Source: Bolinopsis microptera (taxonomy: Eukaryota; Ctenophora; Tentaculata; Lobata; Bolinopsidae). Taken from it: a stretch of 28,225 nucleotides of DNA. Positions 10,801 through 16,061 of the stretch are shown piece by piece (positions within the stretch are counted from its first letter, which is position 1; each line of letters starts with the position of its first letter). The position numbers were made by a program, and so were the translations under genes. The DNA lies in NCBI RefSeq assembly GCF_026151205.1, contig NC_087073.1:10798411-10826635 (forward strand), in the 5' to 3' direction. The notes below the pieces were generated by a model. That model saw only the letters and a list, made by a program, of their open reading frames with translations. It was not told the origin of the DNA and searched no databases.

Positions 10801-12165
10801 CTTATACGTCTCATTATTAAAATATACCCCAATAGTCAATAGAGCAGGTAATATTAATTAACTGTTCCTGAGTCGTTGTGTTTTCTTTGCAATTATACGT
10901 TATTGGCTCATTAAAATATACCCCAATAGAGCAGGCAATATTAACTAACTGTTCCTGAGTCGTTGTGCACAGCTTTAGGAGGTGGTTTCTTGTTTGCTTC
11001 ATTAAACAGTTTCTTCTCCGCTTTCTCCCGCTGCTTAGCTTCTGCCTTCTCCAGTTTCTGTTTGTTCACAATTGTTGAGTTTTCTCCTTTTGTGGCCTTC
11101 CAGATGTTCCCGCTCAGCTCTGTAGAAATTTGAAATAAAAAATTATCAAATTATTTAAACATTCTACCCGAAATCGATATTTGACTTGGAAAAAAAAAAA
11201 CATCAGAAATACCATAAACATCAGAAATAATACATGATATTTCAGACTAACGGCTGGTGTCGGCGATTGTCATGTTAGAAATCTGGATTGGAGCGCTGAG
11301 AATGGTCTGCTGACTGTTGGAGGTGGGTATGTTGAGGGTGTCATACATTGCCGCACACAGCTTCATTACTTTTCCCTCCTTCACATCTGAACAACCGTTC
11401 AAAATAAACGGCCCAATCAGGTCGAACAGGTCATCTGATCTGCAGAAGGGTTGGGGAGTTAGGGAGTTAAAATCTAGATAGAAAACTAATACTACTAGAA
11501 GAGTTAGTATCCTTATTATCAAACTTTACACAAATCTGAAGTAGTTAATTATGAACATTCTAAAGATCTGATAAGTCTACAAAGAAGATAAAATCGGTAA
11601 AACCCTATTTAATGGCAATAAACTTAAAAACTAAAACAGAAAACGTGTTTAATCATATCTTTCGAGGGGTCGTTCACATATTACGTAATCAGTCGAGGCT
11701 GAGGGGGAGGGGGGTTTCCAAATGATCACGCTAGTGTAATTTTGACACAATAACTATGTGTAAAAATGATTACGGAGAGTGAGGGGGTATCCTTACCATG
11801 CTAGATACAATGAATTTTTTTGCCAAACAAGTCTTCAGAGTTGTTTAAACTGAAGGAGTCTAATAAGCTTTAGAACGTTTGTTATAGGCAGTTCAGCTAA
11901 AAGATAGCAGTCGGGTTGCCATGGTCACGTGATATTTGTTTTATTAAAACAACCATGCCTTATAAGGTCTGACTGTTTAAGTGTCACGTGATTCGAGCTA
12001 TCCGAGCACCAGTATTCAGGCTACGACCTATAATAACAGGCAAGTTACCTGGATCACTTACGATGTTAAATCCTCTACTGTAGTGTCATCATCAAGCATG
12101 CCCAGGAGGTACTCCTGAATACAGGGGTCCAACTCTGGGAAGGATTCCTGGAGTAGGGTGTCCAT
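1870..12165 (-). CDS. ABCF3: ATP-binding cassette sub-family F member 3 (GCN20-type ABC-F ATPase)
   Basis: Soluble twin-ATPase ABC-F protein without membrane domains. Yeast GCN20 acts with GCN1 on ribosomes to activate GCN2, which phosphorylates eIF2-alpha (the neighbouring gene). Coding exons in transcript order: 12165-12062, 11439-11252, 11119-10950, 10694-10561, 10308-10190, 5714-5580, 5419-5351, 5142-4986, 3625-2880, 2295-2182, 2033-1870. All junctions are GT-AG, phases match throughout, and the sum is 2,100 nt or 699 aa (human 709). Motifs: Walker [10 protein letters not shown] (about 204-212), signature EFSGGWRMR (about 321), Walker [14 protein letters not shown]-loop VISHD, the ABC-F linker, second Walker [10 protein letters not shown] (about 519-527), second signature LSGGQKSR (about 605), Walker [13 protein letters not shown] and H-loop VSHDE. 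The lysine/glutamate-rich N-terminal linker is conserved. The fifth intron (5715-10189) is swollen by a mobile element and satellite. The last intron's donor (GTTCGT) is weak. Confidence 0.95.
2561..2590. repeat. Short tandem repeat, 10 bp x 3, in an ABCF3 intron
   Basis: CTATTACGTC is repeated three times exactly and preceded by a related CACGTC. It lies in the last ABCF3 intron (2296-2879), which holds no gene. Further right, about 2700-2750, there are irregular repeats of a word like AGTAGGGACCC. Confidence 0.8.
4050..4415 (+). CDS. Small secreted cysteine-rich protein, nested in an ABCF3 intron on the opposite strand
   Basis: 121 aa with an ATG start and no intron. Residues 1-16 ([16 protein letters not shown]) form a clear signal peptide, so the product should be secreted. 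The mature part has 14 cysteines. Two modules can be seen: C49-x2-C-x-C-x7-C-x4-C67, followed by CPDTC, and C99-x3-C-x-C-x10-C-x3-C120 near the C-terminus. The spacing resembles the core of VWC or pacifastin-type domains, but I cannot assign a family. There is one N-glycosylation sequon (NRT) inside the first module, and the C-terminal half is rich in Lys/Arg. It lies wholly inside the ABCF3 intron 3626-4985, antisense to it. Such proteins include matrix, protease-inhibitor, antimicrobial and venom peptides; nothing here decides which. Signal peptide plus an even cysteine count argue against a chance ORF. Downstream, 4416-4985 holds no other gene. Confidence 0.65.
   Translation: MIQFLLLFLVFKSANSSECDDVDSTCCSYLDKKGKPRWAQQGQLYFDGCNSCTCINRTLRLCTLQWCPDTCSLMNWEGVFGHVTPSRRGLKVLKEGSGCKRKCRCVRKGEGVTLRCYKKCH
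5157..5228. repeat. 11-bp tandem repeat in an ABCF3 intron
   Basis: About 6.5 copies of GTGTTAAATTA with a few substitutions, in the short intron between the exons at 5142 and 5351. Confidence 0.85.
7080..9090 (+). mobile_element. Degraded, internally deleted RTE-like LINE
   Basis: A decayed relative of the LINE at 22664-26542. The 5' UTRs match (for example CGTGGTGAAGACTGGATACT at about 7209, and the blocks around GCCCGGGGTACCGGGTAAC at 7472). The ORF start and the C-terminal part also match. The tail has the same AAGTCA-rich repeats (9070-9090). The left border is uncertain, since similarity fades between about 7080 and 7195. Confidence 0.8.
7844..9071 (+). pseudogene. Remnant of the LINE endonuclease/RT ORF
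   Basis: The first part (7844-8161) encodes 105 codons that align with residues 1-106 of the intact [16 protein letters not shown] against MMNLNSTRVKAP, then [19 protein letters not shown] and ALQES. It then hits a stop. Degraded endonuclease sequence continues to about 8450. Most of the endonuclease and all reverse transcriptase core motifs are missing: around 8460-8500 the sequence jumps to a region matching residues from about 845 onward ([11 protein letters not shown], then [12 protein letters not shown]). Several in-frame stops follow. The last open piece (8886-9071) matches the C-terminus ([13 protein letters not shown] against RRPGRPHLTFLDML). It cannot encode an active protein. Confidence 0.85.
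9483..10032. repeat. AT-rich 13-bp minisatellite with a 71-bp higher-order unit
   Basis: About 40 copies of ACAATTTAATTAT. Between about 9560 and 9770 the copies are organised into a 71-bp higher-order unit (13+13+16+13+16), in which the 16-bp variant is ACAATTTAAAATTTAT and each unit starts with ACAACTTAATTAT; about three units are visible. The right part (about 9770-10030) is more uniform. The same word occurs on the left side of the 3.6-kb insertion (5805-5858), so one array was probably split by that insertion. Confidence 0.95.
10796..10966. repeat. Tandem duplication of about 85 bp carrying a copy of the ABCF3 exon 3 splice donor
   Basis: Two imperfect copies (about 10796-10880 and 10886-10966) share AATATACCCCAATAG, AGAGCAGG.AATATTAA and CTGTTCCTGAGTCGTTGTG. 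The right copy includes the real 3' end of ABCF3 exon 3 with donor GTTAGT (minus strand). The left copy carries the same exon end but with GTTAAT. Confidence 0.85.
11664..11793. repeat. Dispersed-repeat-like segment in ABCF3 intron 1
   Basis: GGGGTCGTTCACATATTACG at the left is followed by GAGGGGGAGGGGGG and, about 70 bases later, GAGGGGGTAT. From general knowledge, similar blocks (a TCGTTCA...TTACGTAA core next to G-rich runs) are common short interspersed repeats in invertebrate genomes. No clean ends or target duplication are visible here. Confidence 0.35.
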
Positions 12166-12636
12166 ACCCACCTAATGTAGTTAATTAATTAGTAATTAGT
12201 TAATTAATTGGTAATTAGTTATATGATTGGTAATTAGTCAAAATTAATTGGTAATTAGTTAATTAATTGGTAATTTATTCAGTCACAATGTAATATTATG
12301 TAGTTATAACATATACATTAATATGTTATCATCACTTTCAAAACATATCGCACACAAAAATTTATTTGACACATTTTTTATCAAATTTTTCAACAAATAT
12401 ATCTTAAAGATAGGGGTGGGCACGGATCTTTAATAAAGATGTAAAGATAGAAAACCAATAAATTAATAATTTATGAAAAACCCTCATCTAAAAGGGCAAA
12501 GTTAGCATCAAATCCTAATCTAGTTGAATTAATACATATATACTTAAAAGGGTCAGGTTTTGGAATGATACATTTAGTTGTTCGAAACGAAATTACCAGG
12601 GGTCACACTGGGTATCCTCTAGTAAATCTACTATTT
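12166..12636. other. Intergenic spacer between POLR1G and ABCF3
   Basis: It must contain the ABCF3 5' end and the POLR1G 3' end. At 12178-12278 there is a degenerate tandem array of TTAATTAATTGGTAATTAG-like words. Minus-strand AATAAA candidates for POLR1G lie at 12361-12366 and 12274-12279. No gene is seen. Confidence 0.6.
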
Positions 12637-13984
12637 TTAACTAATCTCTTCTTTAATCTGTTGTTGAGGTAGCCTGGAAAGCCTGTACTTCAGATCTGTT
12701 GGTAACCGTTCAGCGACTGGCATTTCCACAGGTTTATTAAGAATGGGAATCTCAATCTTGTGTCTGAGAGTGATCTGTCCCTGCAGTGGAACTGACTTGT
12801 CAGCGGACACCACGTGACCAGAGCTCTTCTTGTGTATAAACATCTCTGTGTTCTGAAAATATTATAACTAGGCATTCTGGTTACTAGTAGCTAGGAACTA
12901 CACTTTAACCGTCAACGTGATCTCAATAACAGAACTAGGTACTCCTACTATACAAGAAAATTCAGAGAATTTCAAGATGTTTCTGACAATTAAGATTCTT
13001 TAAGTTTAAATTCAGGGTACGTTGTCAATTTATCAAACTGTATTATATAATTGGTTCACTCATTCTAACCTCATTCAGAGATATCACTTTATTGTTTTTC
13101 AGCTTGAACTTCGTACCATTGAGGGACTCTGCTTTTACCTAAAATAGTATTATAATTAATACTAAATTGATACTCTGCAAACACATTCAAGTCATGATAA
13201 TTTGAAAATATAATTATAAATCTTTTGTGGTTAGTTATTCAGATTCCATGGCAAATATAAGGTTGAAACAATTGAGAAAGTAACAATTTTTCATTTTTGC
13301 CATATTATAACCACAGCTTAAATTGAACATATCCAGAACAAAAACCCGAGGGTACTGATCTCCTGCTATCAATAATCTCAAAAACAAAGACTAACCCCAG
13401 GTGGAATCTGGACGAGCCACAACTCTTTATTTCCCAGGTTAGAAGGTTTCTGTGTTGGTTTGAACTGTGGCGGTGGTGTGTACCTGAAACAGTACAATTA
13501 TGTATATTATATTCTGGCTGAGTGCCATGCGCATTTCACTTACAATGAACAGATTCAATCACATTTATTAATGAGGACTACGGAATAAAAATAAAGAATC
13601 AACTAAGCCGACCAACCTCAGGTGTTTCTTTTCTTTCTTAATCTGAAGCACAAATTGTGAAGGTGTAATGTAAATTTTGATAATATGTATTAATAATAAA
13701 TTGAAGTTCAACAACACTACTTTTAAGATAAAACTTATACTCAGCAGTGTTTAATCTAACATCGCAGAATTTACTTCAATTTTAAGTAAGGACTGGAAAC
13801 TTAAATAAGAAGGTATAAGGTATAATAGTATGACATTACTCAAATCAGTCATAAATTTCAATTATATGCCATTCATTACAATTGAAGTTTTGGTTAAACA
13901 ATTCAATTTGATATTTAAAGGAACTTGGAAGCATTATGCGTAGTATGGCTGTAACTCTTTAAATAAGATCAAAAATACCTTCAT
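12637..13984 (-). CDS. POLR1G: RNA polymerase I subunit RPA34 (POLR1G/CD3EAP-like)
   Basis: Five exons in phase: 13984-13979 (Met-Lys only), 13642-13617, 13483-13396, 13138-13070, 12852-12637, giving 134 aa. RPA34 pairs with RPA49 to form the TFIIF-like lobe of RNA polymerase I in the nucleolus. Recognition rests on the N-terminal block YTPPPQFKP...NKELWLVQIP, which matches the family's PP-F...ELWLIQ-P motif; on the beta-barrel segment LNGTKFKLKNNKVISL; and on the end of the dimerisation module, LPTDLKYRLSRLP, which matches human IPPGLRPRF. The long lysine-rich C-terminal extension of human (510 aa) and yeast (233 aa) proteins is absent: the frame ends after QQQIKEEIS. Splice sites are all GT-AG. 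The two-codon first exon is the least certain part, chosen because ATGAAG is followed by GTATTT in the needed phase; another start is possible. Confidence 0.8.
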
Positions 13985-13993
13985 ATCAGTCAG

Positions 13994-14200
13994 TTAACTA
14001 ATTACAGCAAGACGACGTGCAATGATCTTCTCTCTGACAGTTTTACGTCGCAGACCAGTGTATCGCACTTTTAAGTAAATAACTGTGCTGATGGCACCAA
14101 CAAAGTTTAAAGCCCAAAATGAAAGAAGTCCTCGACCCGAATTGACAAAGTTCCAAACTCTAACTGTGCGAGGTAGTTTTACAACTTGTTGATCAGACAT
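13994..14200 (-). CDS. 68-aa single-pass membrane protein, unrecognised
   Basis: ATG at 14200, stop TAA at 13996-13994. A basic N-terminal part (KLPRTVRVWNF) leads into one hydrophobic segment (about residues 25-43, LLSFWALNFVGAISTVIYL), followed by a strongly basic tail (RRKTVREKIIARR). This layout is common in small mitochondrial inner-membrane and assembly proteins, but I do not recognise the family. The stop lies only 9 nt upstream of the proposed POLR1G ATG (13984) on the same strand, with no room for a separate promoter or 3' UTR, so both would have to share a transcript or use alternative first exons. A short upstream ORF (ATG at 14206, 8 codons) overlaps its start. It could be a chance frame, but its composition is protein-like. 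Confidence 0.5.
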   Translation of the reverse strand: MSDQQVVKLPRTVRVWNFVNSGRGLLSFWALNFVGAISTVIYLKVRYTGLRRKTVREKIIARRLAVIS

Positions 14201-14428
14201 GTCATAATCTGTTGGTAAATATTATTATGTTAGTATTAATTGAAACAATGTGGCCTGTAAGTAATATGTTACAGGATATTAGGTCTTAAACCAGGTCATA
14301 TTTAATATTGTATCCCTAAAAGCAGCAATTTTTACAAAAAATAAGACTCACTTTAGGTGAATATATCAAACTATCATCACAGAAACGACTCATAAATAAA
14401 AAAGGTATCTTGTTGTAAGCCAAATTGA

Positions 14429-14448
14429 GGGGGGGGGGGGGGGGGGGG
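14429..14448 (+). repeat. Homopolymeric G20 tract
   Basis: Twenty consecutive G on the plus strand, in the spacer 14201-14540 between the 68-aa ORF and ZNHIT3. Nothing else is recognised in that spacer. Confidence 0.9.
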
Positions 14449-14540
14449 CAAAATAGTGTAAATTGGCTCAAAAACTAGAATTCAGTCACAACTAAAAAAT
14501 CTTTAAAAAGCAACATGACTTTGAGCTAAAAATAAATTAG

Positions 14541-15112
14541 CTATCCTGATGCCTCCTCTGGAAAAGTTTCAAGGCATTTGCTTATAAACTCTGAAACAAT
14601 TGGTTCATCATAGAAGTGTTCTAGGGCAATCTCTGGTTCCCGGGCTGAGTTTATTTCCATTAAAATGTTTCTGAGATGAGGATTCCCTGAGATAAATTAC
14701 TAATCATAAAGAATGCAAGTATGGTGAAGTTGAACATTTTGTGTATAAATGGGTAAACCATTATATTTGTATTATTGTTTCTGTGAAACGGTAATTTTAA
14801 GTCAATATCCCAGATATTTATACAAAAGAGATTTCGTAAAGTTTGTGGTACTATCATAACAGTAGCCCATTTACCAAGAAGTTGTGTCATTGCATCACAG
14901 TTTAGAGATTGAAGCTGTTCTGATGTTAGCAAATCTGTCTCGTCATCAGAGTCAAGTTGAAGAGGCCTAGGTCCTCTCTTTTGTGGCTGAATTGGAGTTT
15001 TCTGCACAAGTGGATTACACTCATGGGATTTAAAGCAGTCAAGAGAGCAATATCTGATCACACATTTAGGGCATTTATATTTCCATTCATCTTTTGAACA
15101 TACTTCACACAT
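14541..15112 (-). CDS. ZNHIT3: Zinc finger HIT domain-containing protein 3
   Basis: Two exons, 15112-14875 and 14686-14541, joined in phase: 127 aa (human 155). ZNHIT3 works with NUFIP1 in box C/D snoRNP assembly. The N-terminal zf-HIT finger is complete: C2-x2-C5, C14-x2-C17, C22-x3-C26, H30, C32, with the typical KYKCPKC...RYCSLDCFKSH. An acidic linker follows (LDSDDETDLL), then a C-terminal helical domain (NPHLRNILMEIN...FYDEPIVSEFISKCLE) that matches the human NPHLRQLMVNLD...EPLFVEFADCCLG. The donor is CTTG|GTAAAT and the acceptor ATCTCAG|GG. The ATG at 15112 is chosen because the frame has no earlier ATG after the upstream stop. An out-of-frame upstream ATG (15128) opens a 9-codon uORF that overlaps the start codon, which could dampen translation. 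Without splicing the first exon would read into 14660 and stop. Confidence 0.9.
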
Positions 15113-15938
15113 CCTGATCAAGAATACACTTCATTGAGCAGGTAACAAACGCAGAATAAAGTGGACAACTCTGATGACCCTGAAGCTGAGTCTAGTCTGT
15201 AAATTCAAAAAGAAATCAAATGACAACGATTGTGAGGAGTTTCATGGCAAAGCTGAACGTGGTACAGAAGTACCTAAAAATCCCACAATGAATGAAGCAT
15301 CTTTGTAATGGGAATGAACTAAACTTAGTGCCCAGTTGTACAGCAGCTCTGTAAATTTTAAAAAAATGTTGTTTGTTTTCAAAGTAAATTATTCAAACAA
15401 TATAATACACAAATAAATCCAGCAATGGTGATTGTCTCACTCTAAGGTTGGACACCTAAAAGTAAACTTCTCTCAATTAAGTAATAAATTAATAAATAAA
15501 AACGGTATAAATTTGTAAGAACCAGGGTAGAAAAAAACCCTTTGTAACTTATAAAACGGTCAACTAGACTAAATATAAAATTCCATAAATTCACATCAAA
15601 ACAACAAGTGATTCAGGCCCTCGCCCATCAAACACTCCCTAACCTTTTATGATCTAAGAGTATTGAACAAATTTGTATAATTCCTAGATCACAACTGGGA
15701 TTTGATGGTTTAGACAAGGACTTGGCAATGAAGTTGATAATGAGGCTGAGAATGTAGAGGAATGTAGAGGAAGAGGTTTCAGAAGAGTGAGCTGAAAAGA
15801 AGACAAGTTTCTATTCTAATTTATTGATTATTATATTTATTAACTAAGAAATGTCAAACAGTATTATATATACAATAAATTAAATCAAGTGATGCAATTG
15901 GCAGAGCACAATCGTAAATCCTGAGCAATAGATATCAT
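15113..15938. other. Spacer without recognised gene
   Basis: AT-rich. Near ZNHIT3 a possible 5'-UTR acceptor (TTTACAG, minus strand, about 15199) is visible. The word GAATGTAGAG is duplicated at 15750-15770. No coding pattern was found. Confidence 0.5.
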
Positions 15939-16050
15939 CTATCCCTCGTAGCTCTTCTCCTCAGGTATCAGGTTGAAGGAGACATTGGATATAGGGGCAG
16001 TCCATGCCTTCTTTGCCTTACCACGTACACCTCTAACTGCTACTAGCACA
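15939..16050 (-). CDS. Terminal coding exon of an unrecognised gene
   Basis: A minus-strand acceptor (ATTTTCTTAG) at 16051-16060 opens a 112-nt frame that ends in TAG at 15941-15939. It encodes 36 residues ending ...WTAPISNVSFNLIPEEKSYEG. The peptide has a protein-like composition (basic start, then polar and hydrophobic mix) and follows the strand of the cluster. The frame continues across the acceptor only into the antisense shadow of the neighbouring retroelement. No partner exon was found between 16060 and the right end of the window, so the upstream exons either lie beyond the window or were lost when the Penelope-like element inserted. It could be a chance exon. Family not recognised. 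Confidence 0.35.
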
Positions 16051-16061
16051 CTAAGAAAATT

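Noticed and set aside
11925-11992. Two TCACGTGA palindromes in ABCF3 intron 1 (and one GTCACGTGAC at about 4294) as E-box or CLEAR-type regulatory sites
   Set aside because: Eight- to ten-base matches in 28 kb are expected occasionally, and one lies inside a coding frame; no supporting context.
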